Below, one piece after another: positions 1 through 10,364 of a DNA stretch of 64,000 nucleotides (positions within the stretch are counted from its first letter, which is position 1; every line of letters starts with the position of its first letter). The notes under the pieces are model-generated. The model saw only the letters and a list, made by a program, of their open reading frames with translations. It had not been told where the DNA came from and ran no database searches. Made by a program: the position numbers and the translations under genes. This DNA comes from Crocinitomix sp044361315 (lineage in GTDB: Bacteria; Bacteroidota; Bacteroidia; Flavobacteriales_D; Crocinitomicaceae), in contig JBIKJA010000004.1 of NCBI GenBank assembly GCA_044361315.1, forward strand, positions 62,001 through 126,000, given 5' to 3'.

Positions 1-3000
1 TTTGCAATTAATTGCCCATCACAATCTCCAAAACATAGCGCATCAAATGCCACTAACGAGTTAATAATAATCGAGTCTGGCTCTTCAATATCACCGAATT
101 GGAACGAAATACATCCTGTATTATCTGTCACTTGAAGTAGGTAATCTCCCGCACAAAGTCCCGTAATTAATGGGGTAGTGATTCCAAGCGATGTGCCTAA
201 ATCATCTAACCATAAATAACTGTATGCTGGCGTTCCACCGCTTACACTTAGGGTGTCAATGGTACCATCGCAATCCCCGAAACATGAAACATCGGTTGAG
301 GTTAATTCGATGATTGGAGCATTGACATTGCTTAATGGGAAGGTAAACGTTAGATTACACCCATTTGCATCTGTAATGGTTAGTGTGTAAATTCCAGCAT
401 CCAATCCACTAATTGACAGACCTGTTGCACCTGTACTCCATAAATAGGTATGAGGTAAGATTCCTCCACTTGACATAACGGTAATCGACCCGTTTGAAAG
501 ACCACAGCTTGGATTAAGAATAGTAGGACTTGCATCGATTGGATTTGGATCCAACATTTCAACTTCTACGGTGGTCACACATCCTGTTGCATCGGTGATT
601 TCGATAAAATAAACACCTGCACACAAACCTGTTAAACTGTTTGATGTCGATAAATCATGTAACCACAAGTAGGTGAATGGTGCAACACCTCCAACAGGGG
701 TCACGATTACTTCTCCATCACATGATCCTGCGCAAGTTATCGCATTTACAAGTGGATTCCCTGTAAATCCGGAACTGTTATCCACGGTAAACGTTTGAGT
801 CACGGTACATCCATTGGCGTCAGTTATTTCCGCTTCATAAATTCCAGCGCACAAATCACTAATTAAAAGTCCAGTAGCTCCAGTATTCCATGCCACCGTC
901 ATTGCTCCTGTTCCGCCAAACAAGGTTAAATCAATAGCGCCATCACATTCGCCACATTCGGTTGGTGTGATAACGGCTGTAGCAATGATTTCTGCAGGAT
1001 CGGTGAGGGTAACATCAAAGAAACTTCTACATCCAAGGGCATCTGTGACTTGCAGGATGTAATCATCGGCGCACAAAGCGGTTGGATCTTCGGCGATGAT
1101 TCCACCCGGATTCCAAATATACGTAAAGGGAGGATTGTCCCCAGTTGTGGTAATTTCAATACTTCCATCGCATTCACCAAAACAAGTTGGGTTGTTGATC
1201 GTATCAAAGACCACATCTGCAGCGTCTGAATCGCTGATAGTTACCATAAATGTCTCGCTACAACCAGCAGCATCTGTTACGGTGACAAAATAGATTCCTG
1301 AAAATACATCTAGTAAGGTAAAATTAGTCTCGCCTGGTAGAGTGGTCATGGTGACATCAAACCATTGGTACGTATACGGAGCAAGTCCACCACTTGCAAA
1401 CACTGTTGCATTTCCGTTTGGCACACCACATTCTGCATCATTGGAGAAAAGACTTCCAATTATTTCATCATTTCCATCAATCACTACTGGAATTAAACCT
1501 GTCGTACATCCATTGTTGTCAACGATTTCAACCGTATAAAATCCTTCGCATAAATCACTTACACTTGAAGCTGTTCCACCAACAATTGGATCGCCTAAAA
1601 TGGTTAACCATTCGTAAATATAGGCCGGTGTTCCTCCAGAGGCGACCACAGTTCCAGTTCCATCACAAAAGCCAAAACAGCCAGCGTCTGAGATAGCAAG
1701 GGTAAAGGTGAGTTCGCTTGGTTCGATAATTGTGATCTCTGCAGAAGTTGCGCTGCAACCGCTAGCGTCATTAATTACAGCAAAATAGGTTCCTGCACAT
1801 AAGCCGGTTGCAATAGGATCTGAAATACCAATTAGTGATCCTGTCAACGCATCGTACCAATTAATAATAAATGGTGCAACTCCTCCAGTTGGCACTACGG
1901 TTGCTGTTCCATCGCACAAGCCAAAACAAGTAATATCGGTTTTAGATAGAGTCGCTGTAATTGGAACGGGTTCACTGATAGTGATTGGGAAAGGAAGTGT
2001 AACAACGCATCCATTTGCGTCCGTCACTTCAACATTGTAATTTCCAGGGCAAATTCCAGCTAATAACGCCGAAGTTTCGCCAGGCATTAAAACACCACCC
2101 ATAAACCATTGGAAGGTATAACTTCCACCACCACCAGAAACTGATAGCAAAATTGATCCATTACAAAATCCATTACATGTTACGTTGGTTGGAACAGCAT
2201 CGATTATGATTGGCGATGGGTCACTAAAGTTAAATGAATAATCTTCTTCACATCCATCCCCATCTGTGATGACGACGTTCCAAATTCCTAGACTTAGGTC
2301 GAGTGCCTCACTGGTACCATCACCATTTGGTGGAACAGGTGTCCATTCGTAGGTGTATCCTCCACCTGATCCACCAGTTGGGAAAAGAGTGATACTTCCG
2401 TTGTCATCGCCTGCGCAGACAATTGGCACAATTACTTCGTTCGCCAATATTTCTGTTGGACTACCAATAGTTACGGATTCAATTGAAATACATGATTCTC
2501 CGTTGGTCACAACCACAAAATAATCTCCTGCACAAAGTCCTGTGATAGTCGAAGTGGTGATTCCTAAAGATAATCCTGTTCCTCCATCAAACCACTCTTG
2601 GGTACAAACGGGTTCACTACACACATAAATAGCTTCTGCTTCGCCATCACAAACGCCAAAACAACTTGCGTCTGTTGAGGTAACCGTTACATCTTCTCCA
2701 GTTAAATCTGAAATAGCAAACACATCAATAAAGTTACAACCATTGGCATCAGTTACTAATACGTTCACAATTCCTGCACATAATCCAAATGCAAAATTGG
2801 ATCCATCACCACCCAACGGATCTGGTGTCCAATCGTAAGTATAAGGTCCAACTCCCCCAGTGATATTTACAGTGGCGCTACCATTACAAACGTCACAATT
2901 AGTGTTATTTGAAAAGCTGGATAAAGTGGTAATTTCGGTTGGTTCAGTAATGGTGAAGGTGGTGTCTAAGGTACAACCTAAGCCGTCTGTTATTGTAAGT

Positions 3001-6000
3001 GTAATATCCCCTGCACAAAGATCAACAGCGGTTAATCCGGTTTGTCCATCCGACCAGTTAAGTGTATATGGTGCTGTTCCTCCAGATGGATTAACGGTAA
3101 TTTCTCCCGTACATTCACCATAGCAAAGTACATCTGTTTGGTCGGTTAGATTGGCAAAAATAGGATCATTGTCAACGATGGTAAATGAAATAGTAGTGTC
3201 ACATACTCCCGCATCTGAAATGGTTACCGTCCAAGTTCCTTCACATAAGAAGGTTGCTGTTGGGGTGACTTGCAAGAAAGGATCATCCCATTGGTAAGTA
3301 TAAGGAGGATTATTTCCGTCTAATACCGTAACTGTCGCTGTACCATCACAAAAACCATCACAGGTAATATTTGTTTGACTCGTTAAAACAACCCACGGAG
3401 AAGAAGGCGAGGTCATGTCAATTGGTCCAAAAACTTGGATACATCCGTTAATGTCTGTGATTCGTACATTATAAGTACCAGAACATAAATCAACAATGGA
3501 ATCATTTACTTGGCCAGGGATAGCCACTCCAAATTCATCTAACCATTGAAAGAAATATGGCGCAACACCGCCACTTGGGATCACAGAAATCATACCATTA
3601 CATTCTCCAAAACAGGTGATGTTTTCTGTGTTAATAATTGCTGTAATTGCAGGTGCATCATTGACAATCAAACACGAACTTGTTTCAGTACATCCGTTTG
3701 CGTCGGTGATTACACATTGATACGATCCTGCTGGTAATCCTGTGGCTAAAGGACCAGTTTGACCAATTGGTAAACCTGTCGAACAATCAAACCATTCGTA
3801 GGTATAAGCGGGTGTTCCTCCAGCTACAATAACACTTGCGTTTCCATCCGAATCCCCAAAACAAGACACGTCTGTTGATGATTCAGCTAAAATGATAATG
3901 TCGCTTGGGTTATCAATGGCGGTTGTGATTGTGATTGAACATCCGATATTGTCAGTTACAATTACTTGCCACGGTCCTGCACAAAGTCCAACTGCATTCG
4001 GTGTTCCTTCACCGCCGCCTGGCAATGGAAGGCCCCAATCATAAGTATAAGGAGGCACACCACCGCTAATCACTATACTTGCTGTACCATCACAGAGTCC
4101 ATCGCAAGTAACATCTGTATTGGAAATTATACCTGTAATTTCGGGTGGTTCGTTGACAATGATAGTTTCAGTGGTTACACATCCACTCGCATTGGTTAAA
4201 ACTGCTAGATATTCGCCCGCACATAGCCCCGTTGCAGGAGATCCAAAAATTCCAGTTGTTAATCCCGTTAAATTGTCAAACCATTCGAGGGTATAAGGAG
4301 GATCGATCGGAACAAAATTTGCAATTGCTTGTCCATCACACGCTCCAAAACAAGAAACATCTATTGAATCTAAATCCAATATTTCGATAGCAATGTCGTC
4401 AATTGATACAATCAACGTTTCTGCACATCCTGCAGCATCAACGATGGATACGGTATAAACTCCAGAACACAAGCCCGTCACTGATGGAGTTCCTTCGCCA
4501 GTTAAAGGATCAGGAGACCAATCATAAATGAAGCCTCCAGCACCTCCAGCTACGCTGATTATAGCGGTACCATCGCAAAGGTCGCACGTTGCATCTGTTG
4601 TTGCAACAATCGTTGCGATGATTTCTGGTAGTTCATCGATAACGATATCTGCAGATTGAATTGTACATCCGTTTCCATCCGTTATGACTGCATAGAATGT
4701 TCCTTCACAAAGTCCAGTGATCGTATCATTATTAACACCGAGCGGAAGGTCGGTAACGGCATCAAACCATTCGAAGGAATAGATTGGTGTACCACCCGAA
4801 AATGTGACAAAAGCAGATCCTGTGCAGTCACCAAAACAAGCACCATCAATTAAGCCAACTGTAATGGTTAGTGCCGGTGGTTCAACAAGTGTGAATGTGA
4901 GAACGGTATCACAACCATTATTATCAGTTAATGTTGCTGTATATGTCCCAGCGCACAGTGAGATAGCTGTCAACGTTGTTTGTAATAATGGATCGTCCCA
5001 CAAGACGGTGTATGGACCTACACCTCCTGAATTTACTGTTACGGTTGCTGTTCCATTGCAATCGCCATTACACAACAAATCAACTTGACTTAAGGTTAAA
5101 TCAAACGGAGCAGGTTCATCTATCGTAACCGAAGCAGCAGCGATACAACCATTGTCATCGGTAACAGTCACATTGTAGGTGCCTGCACATAAACCGCTTG
5201 CAGTCAAACTTATTTGGGCCAAAGGATCATCCCATAAAACGGCGTAAGGGGATGTTCCTCCTGAAATTGTAACACTTGCAGATCCCGAACAATCTCCATT
5301 ACATAATACATCCGAGATGACAGTTGCACCAAGTAAGATAGCAGGAGGATTTGTAATAGTAAAACTCAAGGTAGTGTCACAACCTTCTGAATCGCCAATA
5401 GTCACTGTCCAAACTCCACCGCCTAACCCAGAAACATTGGGCGTTCCAGCACCAAACGGAGGCGCTGGGAACCAGGTATATGTATAACCAACACCGCTTC
5501 CTCCACTAACTACCACGATATCGATAGCTGCATCGGTATCGCCGAAACAATCTAAGGGTGTAATCGTTGAGGTAATAACGTAGCTTGGAGGATTTGTTAA
5601 GGTGATAGAATTTGTTTCAGTACATCCGTTGTCATCTGTTACGGTAACTGTGTAAATCCCATCGCACATGTTTGTCGGATTTGGAGTTGTGCCACCAGCA
5701 CCTGGAGCAGGTGACCAAGAATAGGTGTACGGAGGAGTTCCCCCAACAACTAATGCTGATGCTGTTCCGTCACACAAATCATAACAAGTTGGATTTGTAC
5801 TTGATAGTGTTATGTCAATTTCAGTTGGTTCTAAAACTTCACCGATTAATGGCAAAGAAACACAACCGTTGTCATCTGTCACAATAATTTGATATAAACC
5901 AGCACAAAGTCCACTAATCGAGTCGGTTGCACCCACACCAAATCCACCTGGTACAGTTGTCCAGCTGAAAATATAGGGTGGAGAACCACCAGAAACGTCG

Positions 6001-7060
6001 ATGTCTAATGCACCGTCACAAATTCCAAAACAAGAAATATCATATTCATCTAAATTCAACACAAATGGAGGCGGTTCGTCGATGGTGATGATTGGACTTG
6101 TGCGAACACAGCCTTGAGCGTCAGTCACGACGACAAAATAAGTTCCCGCACACAACCCAGTTGCGGTTTGATCGGTAATTCCTGTTGTTAAGCCTGTTAC
6201 ACTATCAAACCATTCAAAGGTATAAGGCGCAACTCCTCCCACTACGTTTGCATTGGCTTCACCATCACAAACACCATTGCAACTTGCATCGATGATTCCG
6301 TCCAAAGTAACGCTCATTGCTGGAGGATTTACGACCGTTATGGTGGTATCAAATTCACAACCATCCACATCGGTGATTGCTAGACTAAATATTCCTGCAC
6401 AAAATCCAATTCCAGGATTTGATCCCGCACCACTTGGAGGAGCAGGTATCCAATTAAAGGTATATGGGGCTCCATTTCCTCCTGCTGGATTCACTAGAAT
6501 TTCTGCATCACAATCACCAAAACAGGTTGGTGGAGTAATTACTGGGTCTGCAATTATTTGAATTGGTTCTGAAATGAACACGACTGCGTCAATTGAACAA
6601 CCATTTATATCTGACACAACGACTGGGTTGTCGCCAACGCACAAAGCGATAGGATTTGTTGTTGTTTCTCCACTTAAAGGCCAAAAAACCGTTATGGGCG
6701 CTGTGCCTCCAACTGGAAATGAGAATGCTTGACCATCGCAGATGCCTGGACATGATGGATTAACCGTAATAGGAGGATCAAAAGAAATGGTTGGAGGTTC
6801 AGTTAAATTGTCACTGACTGTGCAGCGATCGTAAATACCAGGTGCGAGTAGAAAAGAGGAGTCGATTACTGTAACAGATTGAGATCCTACGCACAAATCA
6901 TCAAAAACATTTAACGCAGTAAATGGATTTGGCGCTCCACCATACCGGTATGAAAATGGACCCGGTGTGCCTGATGCAATAACGGTTATTTGACCGTCAC
7001 ACGAATCAAAACAGGAAATATCTTCTCCATTATAATCCGAAGTAATTAATAAATCGAGTG
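1..7060 (-). repeat. Array of about 29 SprB-type repeats (about 240 bp each)
   Basis: The Cys of the recurring DANGC-like motif falls near 110, 360, 580, 805, 1030, 1260, 1505, 1755, 2007, 2250, 2490, 2740, 2975, 3200, 3440, 3690, 3930, 4180, 4420, 4660, 4910, 5145, 5380, 5620, 5865, 6105, 6355, 6600 and, in degenerate form, 6830. The period is 220-250 bp. Units share the Cys framework but differ clearly in DNA, so this is an old, diverged array and not a recent tandem expansion. Confidence 0.85.
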
Positions 7061-7835
7061 TAAATGGAATGTGTGTGCATAAAACGGTTGCATCCTTGGT
7101 TTCATCTCCTGGCCGAAGAAATCTTCTAATTCCTTCTGGGTTAACAGAATCAGATAAAACTAAATAAATCGCTTTTCCTCCAACATTGATTCCTTTTGAA
7201 ACATCAAAATTTCTCATTGTCGAAATATGCGAACCAGAAAAGTCTAAAGAATAATTATTCTTATTTGCGTAAATACTTTCTGCATGAACAGTATAGCCAC
7301 TTGAAACAAATGATCCCGAATTAAAATGAATGGATTTATCGGTTTCCGTTTTAAGGTGGCCAACTAGTACCCAATCTCCTTTTTCAAAATGGATATTTAC
7401 ATTAAAATCTATGTCGTTCGTCTCAATCCGATTTGGATTTTCTGATTCATTTGCTAAAATTAAATTTCCAGTTAAATAAAAACCGATGGTTGATCTAATC
7501 AAGAAATTACCTGAAATAGTCATATTAACCAATCCCCCATAAAACGAAAAGTAAGGACTTTTGGAAATTGTTAGATCGTTTATTGAAGTGTTTAAATCAA
7601 TTCGGACAAGTGAATTGGAAGTTAGTTCAGAGTTTTCATCGAAAAATGTATTATCGTTTTTAGACGGAATTACTCCGGCGGATGCTCCCCCTGAGCTTGT
7701 CGACCAATGACTTCCGTCGTGCCAATTTCCAGCGCCATTTACCCAATAGTAGTCAGCAGCAAAAGAATTATTTGCAGAAATGCCAAATAAGACAAGCAGC
7801 AGAACTATAAATAAATGGAAAATTGCATTTCTCAT
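1..7835 (-). CDS. Giant SprB-repeat surface adhesin, partial (C-terminus beyond left edge)
   Basis: The frame is open from an ATG at 7835 to the left edge: 2611 codons with no stop. A signal peptide covers residues 1-27 (hydrophobic core, then NNSFAA). Residues 28 to about 240 begin with a YYWVNGAGNWHDGSHW-type motif, common at the N-terminus of large Bacteroidetes adhesins. From about residue 260 there are some 29 repeats of about 80 residues, each with a CFGDCDG-like start, a GG-xxPYTYxW-like core, an LCAG turn and a DANGC-like end. This is the SprB repeat (Pfam SprB family). SprB is the mobile adhesin of Flavobacterium gliding, exported by T9SS, so an extracellular adhesive role is inferred. 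It lies downstream of a PorP/SprF gene in the same orientation, as sprB/sprF pairs often do. The C-terminal sorting domain should lie to the left and cannot be seen. It could be a non-motile adhesin rather than the SprB orthologue. Confidence 0.9.
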   Translation of the reverse strand, partial: MRNAIFHLFIVLLLVLFGISANNSFAADYYWVNGAGNWHDGSHWSTSSGGASAGVIPSKNDNTFFDENSELTSNSLVRIDLNTSINDLTISKSPYFSFYGGLVNMTISGNFLIRSTIGFYLTGNLILANESENPNRIETNDIDFNVNIHFEKGDWVLVGHLKTETDKSIHFNSGSFVSSGYTVHAESIYANKNNYSLDFSGSHISTMRNFDVSKGINVGGKAIYLVLSDSVNPEGIRRFLRPGDETKDATVLCTHIPFTLDLLITSDYNGEDISCFDSCDGQITVIASGTPGPFSYRYGGAPNPFTALNVFDDLCVGSQSVTVIDSSFLLAPGIYDRCTVSDNLTEPPTISFDPPITVNPSCPGICDGQAFSFPVGGTAPITVFWPLSGETTTNPIALCVGDNPVVVSDINGCSIDAVVFISEPIQIIADPVITPPTCFGDCDAEILVNPAGGNGAPYTFNWIPAPPSGAGSNPGIGFCAGIFSLAITDVDGCEFDTTITVVNPPAMSVTLDGIIDASCNGVCDGEANANVVGGVAPYTFEWFDSVTGLTTGITDQTATGLCAGTYFVVVTDAQGCVRTSPIITIDEPPPFVLNLDEYDISCFGICDGALDIDVSGGSPPYIFSWTTVPGGFGVGATDSISGLCAGLYQIIVTDDNGCVSLPLIGEVLEPTEIDITLSSTNPTCYDLCDGTASALVVGGTPPYTYSWSPAPGAGGTTPNPTNMCDGIYTVTVTDDNGCTETNSITLTNPPSYVITSTITPLDCFGDTDAAIDIVVVSGGSGVGYTYTWFPAPPFGAGTPNVSGLGGGVWTVTIGDSEGCDTTLSFTITNPPAILLGATVISDVLCNGDCSGSASVTISGGTSPYAVLWDDPLAQISLTASGLCAGTYNVTVTDDNGCIAAASVTIDEPAPFDLTLSQVDLLCNGDCNGTATVTVNSGGVGPYTVLWDDPLLQTTLTAISLCAGTYTATLTDNNGCDTVLTFTLVEPPALTITVGLIDGACFGDCTGSAFVTFSGGTPIYSFEWFDAVTDLPLGVNNDTITGLCEGTFYAVITDGNGCTIQSADIVIDELPEIIATIVATTDATCDLCDGTAIISVAGGAGGFIYDWSPDPLTGEGTPSVTGLCSGVYTVSIVDAAGCAETLIVSIDDIAIEILDLDSIDVSCFGACDGQAIANFVPIDPPYTLEWFDNLTGLTTGIFGSPATGLCAGEYLAVLTNASGCVTTETIIVNEPPEITGIISNTDVTCDGLCDGTASIVISGGVPPYTYDWGLPLPGGGEGTPNAVGLCAGPWQVIVTDNIGCSITITTAIDNPSDIIILAESSTDVSCFGDSDGNASVIVAGGTPAYTYEWFDCSTGLPIGQTGPLATGLPAGSYQCVITDANGCTETSSCLIVNDAPAITAIINTENITCFGECNGMISVIPSGGVAPYFFQWLDEFGVAIPGQVNDSIVDLCSGTYNVRITDINGCIQVFGPIDMTSPSSPWVVLTSQTNITCDGFCDGTATVTVLDGNNPPYTYQWDDPFLQVTPTATFLCEGTWTVTISDAGVCDTTISFTIVDNDPIFANLTDQTDVLCYGECTGEITVNPSGGTAPYTLNWSDGQTGLTAVDLCAGDITLTITDGLGCTLDTTFTITEPTEITTLSSFSNNTNCDVCNGSATVNITGGVGPYTYDWTPDPLGGDGSNFAFGLCAGIVNVLVTDANGCNFIDVFAISDLTGEDVTVTSTDASCFGVCDGEAEAIYVCSEPVCTQEWFDGGTGLSLGITTSTITGLCAGDYFVVVTNGESCISIESVTIGSPTEILANEVIVPIVCAGDDNGSITLFPTGGSGGGYTYEWTPVPPNGDGTSEALDLSLGIWNVVITDGDGCEEDYSFNFSDPSPIIIDAVPTNVTCNGFCNGSILLSVSGGGGSYTFQWFMGGVLMPGETSALLAGICPGNYNVEVTDANGCVVTLPFPITISEPVPITATLSKTDITCFGLCDGTATVVPTGGVAPFIINWYDALTGSLIGISDPIATGLCAGTYFAVINDASGCSATSAEITIIEPSELTFTLAISDAGCFGFCDGTGTVVASGGTPAYIYEWLTILGDPIVGGTASSVSDLCEGFYTVEIVDNNGCTTGLIPVVIDGNDEIIGSLFSNDAECGVPNGNATVFASGGLAPYTYQWFDVTMTTLPGETNFTLLDVFSGIYFVTVTDAAGCSETFMVTISDSDAADVVFDTINNPTCFGECDGSIEITTTGDNPPFTYIWNPGGIIAEDPTALCADDYILQVTDALGCRSFFDVTLTDPAEIIATAVITPTECGECDGAIDLTLFGGTGAMTVAWNTGATGLLISDLCAGIYEAEITDANGCTVTQTFTVDNSSGFTGNPLVNAITCAGSCDGEVIVTPVGGVAPFTYLWLHDLSTSNSLTGLCAGVYFIEITDATGCVTTVEVEMLDPNPIDASPTILNPSCGLSNGSITVMSSGGILPHTYLWSTGATGLSISGLDAGIYTLTITDANGCNLTFTFPLSNVNAPIIELTSTDVSCFGDCDGTIDTLSVSGGTPAYSYLWLDDLGTSLGITTPLITGLCAGDYLLQVTDNTGCISFQFGDIEEPDSIIINSLVAFDALCFGDCDGQLIA

Positions 7836-7900
7836 AGTAGCGTTTTTAAATGTACACCAATTGTCTGCAACAACAATTAGTGGTGGGAGAATTTGTAAAA

Positions 7901-7917
7901 CGTTTAATATTTAAACG
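7901..7917. other. Inverted repeat between porP/sprF-like gene and adhesin gene
   Basis: CGTTTAA-TAT-TTAAACG is a perfect 7-bp inverted repeat in the 105-bp gap between the PorP/SprF stop (7941) and the adhesin start (7835). It could be a weak intra-operon hairpin or an operator. No T-run follows, so it does not look like a terminator. Confidence 0.35.
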
Positions 7918-7940
7918 AATAATATGCATAAATGGTTGTC

Positions 7941-8885
7941 CTATTCAAATGTTGCACATGAAGTTGTACTCGAATTTCCATAATTTGAACACGAATTAAA
8001 ACCTCCTGTGACCTCATGTGAATACCACATTTGTTTGTTTAATTTTGAAATAATATAGTCAAATGAATATCCTACTGAAATAAAATCAAAAAATTTTACT
8101 CTAAACTGAGCGGTGATGGCATCTGTTCGTCGAATTCCAATTCCAACTGAAAATTTATTGTCTAAATCGAATAATGCACTTAGATGAAAATCAACTGGTG
8201 TGTTTTTAGTTTTAAGTAAAAAGAAAGAAGGAACGAATGTCCATTTGTTTTCTAATTTAAATTGTTTACCTGCTGTTAGATAATAGTGTCTTTGTAATTG
8301 TGATTCTGGCCCTATTTCTTCTAACGAATTTGCAAAAAGGTTATGAACTGAAAACCCTACATAATTGCGTTTATCAGCCAACCAAAATCCCAATCGCGCA
8401 TCCGGAAAAATAACAAATGATTGACTACTTTGTGTAATGGCAGGATCGTTAAACTCACTCGTGAGGGAATTTGCTGAAAAACTTACTTGTTTAACACCTA
8501 TTGATGCCCCTAATGACAACCTTAAATTTTGATTAATAGGCAAATGGAGCGCATAAGAAGCGTGTGCTTGTAAAAAAGAAAATGGACCAAAAACATCTCT
8601 ATTTATCATTGCCCCAATGCCATGTTTAGGACCAAGTAAATTTCGTTTTTTACCAAATTTTAAAGGACCATGCGCATTTATAAAACCTGTTTGCGGGGCA
8701 CCATCAATTCCGAGCCATTGAAAGCGATAACCTGTACGAATATCAATACATGATTTTGTTCCTGCAACCGCAGGATTAAAATTGAATTGATTAAATTGAT
8801 ACTGTGTATAATGTTCCGTTTGTTGGCCAATCACAGAAGAAGCAAAGAATAAAAAGCTATATGTTAATTGTTTAATTTTAAACAT
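7941..8885 (-). CDS. PorP/SprF family type IX secretion outer-membrane protein
   Basis: This 314-residue protein has a signal peptide (residues 1-20, ending near VIGQ) and the family's N-terminal signature: HYTQYQFNQFNFNPAVAGTK, followed by an RFQWLGIDGAPQT-type segment. The rest alternates short hydrophobic strands as expected of an outer-membrane beta-barrel. PorP/SprF proteins are T9SS-associated; SprF is needed to place SprB on the surface, and others interact with type B sorting domains. The gene starts 2 bp after the upstream type B cargo gene stops and is followed by the giant adhesin, so the three probably form one operon. The C-terminal 20 residues (with NSCSNYGNSS) extend past the barrel and are unusual. 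The exact cargo partner is inferred from position only. Confidence 0.9.
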   Translation of the reverse strand: MFKIKQLTYSFLFFASSVIGQQTEHYTQYQFNQFNFNPAVAGTKSCIDIRTGYRFQWLGIDGAPQTGFINAHGPLKFGKKRNLLGPKHGIGAMINRDVFGPFSFLQAHASYALHLPINQNLRLSLGASIGVKQVSFSANSLTSEFNDPAITQSSQSFVIFPDARLGFWLADKRNYVGFSVHNLFANSLEEIGPESQLQRHYYLTAGKQFKLENKWTFVPSFFLLKTKNTPVDFHLSALFDLDNKFSVGIGIRRTDAITAQFRVKFFDFISVGYSFDYIISKLNKQMWYSHEVTGGFNSCSNYGNSSTTSCATFE

Positions 8886-8887
8886 GG

Positions 8888-10150
8888 CTATCGAATGATA
8901 TTAACATATCCTTTATACTCCGTATTTACAGGATCATTTAAATTGATGACATAATAATACGTGGAAGTTGGTAACGGTTTACCCTTAAATAATCCATCCC
9001 ACCATTGTTCTTCTTGCGAATAATTGATCGCGTTAAACACGCGTTGTCCTGATCGATCATAAATGTTTACTTCCATGTTCGGAAATTTTTCGCTATTTAC
9101 AATGTGCCATCGATCGTTGATGTTGTCGCCATTCGGTGAGAAAGAGGTGTAAATAATTAATATTTCTCCGACAAAAATTGTTACGCTATCAGTTGCAAAG
9201 CAACCGTCATTTTCCATGGTTAAGAAATAGGTGGTTGACGAAGTTGGACTCGCAATTGTGTTTAAACTGTTTGTGGTTGATAAGCTCGAGCCTGGCGTCC
9301 ATGTCGGATCACCTATTCCTGAGCCATTTAAGTTTGCTTGAGCTCCTTCATTGATAAATTGATCTGCTCCAGCTTCTGCAGAAACTGGAATGACCGTAAT
9401 ATTTATTGGAGTGGATGTAGCAGTTTTCGTACAAAAGGCACCACAAGAAATAGTTAATGATAGCGCACCGTTTTCGGTTAATCCAGCGGTTGTAAAATCA
9501 TTTTCTAAAGCTGAAAATATGGAGCCTCCGTTGTAAAACCATTCATAATTGGCAACATCTCCACAATTCTCAATTGTCACTATTATTTCGGCCGAAGTTC
9601 CTTGACAGATATTTGGCTCGGCGATGGCAACAGTAACTGTTGGGTCTAAAATTTCAACGGCGGTTCCACTGATTGAAATATCAAAATTACATTCAGACGG
9701 ACCAGTAAAACCAACACTTGTGCCACTTATTTGAATATAATAGGTTGTATTTGCGTCCAGCACAATTAATTCATTGATATCAAAATTAACGGCGCTTAAT
9801 CCGCACGTTGACATGGGGGCATACGGTGTGACACCACAATCTCCTGCTGTTTTAAAAAAAAAGGCTTGTAATTCTTGCCCTAAAGCGGGGTCAGGGTTAA
9901 ATAAAAGATTTGTAAAACTTACCACTGCATTTCCACCCAAACTATTTGTTGTGAATACGTACCAAACGGTGTTTTCAGGGGTATAGCAAAAATTGTAGTC
10001 TGTTCCTTCGGGCGAAGCTTCAGCGGTTGTTCCTGATAAGGTGATTCCTGGACACAACCGAATTGCATCCGTACAATCGTCATTTGCGGGTTGTGAAAAC
10101 ACAAAATTACACACAAGTGTTAATAAAAATAGTGTGTAATTTTTTAGCAT
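8888..10150 (-). CDS. Secreted protein with gliding-associated C-terminal (T9SS type B) domain
   Basis: This 420-residue protein has a signal peptide (residues 1-19, ending VFSQ). The N-terminal half (NDDCTDAIRLCPG onward) resembles a Cys-containing jelly-roll/PPC-like domain. The middle holds Ig/PKD-like segments, including SAEAGADQFINEG. The last 85 residues are a clear CHU_C domain: FSPNGDNINDRWHI, VNIYDRSGQRVF, WDGLFKGKPLPTSTYYYVI, ending GYVNIIR. Type B sorting domains direct export through T9SS. It is first in the three-gene operon with PorP/SprF and the giant adhesin, so it may be a partner or minor subunit of that adhesive structure. A near-consensus minus-10-like TATATTTA lies about 30 bp upstream on the minus strand. 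Confidence 0.88.
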   Translation of the reverse strand: MLKNYTLFLLTLVCNFVFSQPANDDCTDAIRLCPGITLSGTTAEASPEGTDYNFCYTPENTVWYVFTTNSLGGNAVVSFTNLLFNPDPALGQELQAFFFKTAGDCGVTPYAPMSTCGLSAVNFDINELIVLDANTTYYIQISGTSVGFTGPSECNFDISISGTAVEILDPTVTVAIAEPNICQGTSAEIIVTIENCGDVANYEWFYNGGSIFSALENDFTTAGLTENGALSLTISCGAFCTKTATSTPINITVIPVSAEAGADQFINEGAQANLNGSGIGDPTWTPGSSLSTTNSLNTIASPTSSTTYFLTMENDGCFATDSVTIFVGEILIIYTSFSPNGDNINDRWHIVNSEKFPNMEVNIYDRSGQRVFNAINYSQEEQWWDGLFKGKPLPTSTYYYVINLNDPVNTEYKGYVNIIR

Positions 10151-10310
10151 AAATTGATCGCTTTCGTCTTTAGGATGTAAATATACGTAAATTATCAGCG
10201 AGGATAAAAGTGTTTGGACTAAAAATCCCTGTAAACTAGATAAGGAACAAGTAAATGTAGACGAGAATCTGCGAATCGGGTATTAAATCATAAATCAATA
10301 AAAGTTTTTG

Positions 10311-10318
10311 TAGTTTTG
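10311..10318 (+). promoter_or_regulatory. Bacteroidetes -7 box upstream of peptidase T
   Basis: TAGTTTTG matches TAnnTTTG and lies about 47 bp before the pepT ATG. I see no good TTTG at the usual distance upstream. Confidence 0.4.
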
Positions 10319-10364
10319 TAGAAAAGATGGTTTTTGATCCATTAATCATGAAAATTGAGACAGT

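Noticed and set aside
1096..6561. Several 60-100-codon plus-strand frames opposite the SprB-repeat adhesin
   Set aside because: They recur with the 240-bp period and mirror the repeat units; no start signals or independent protein character.
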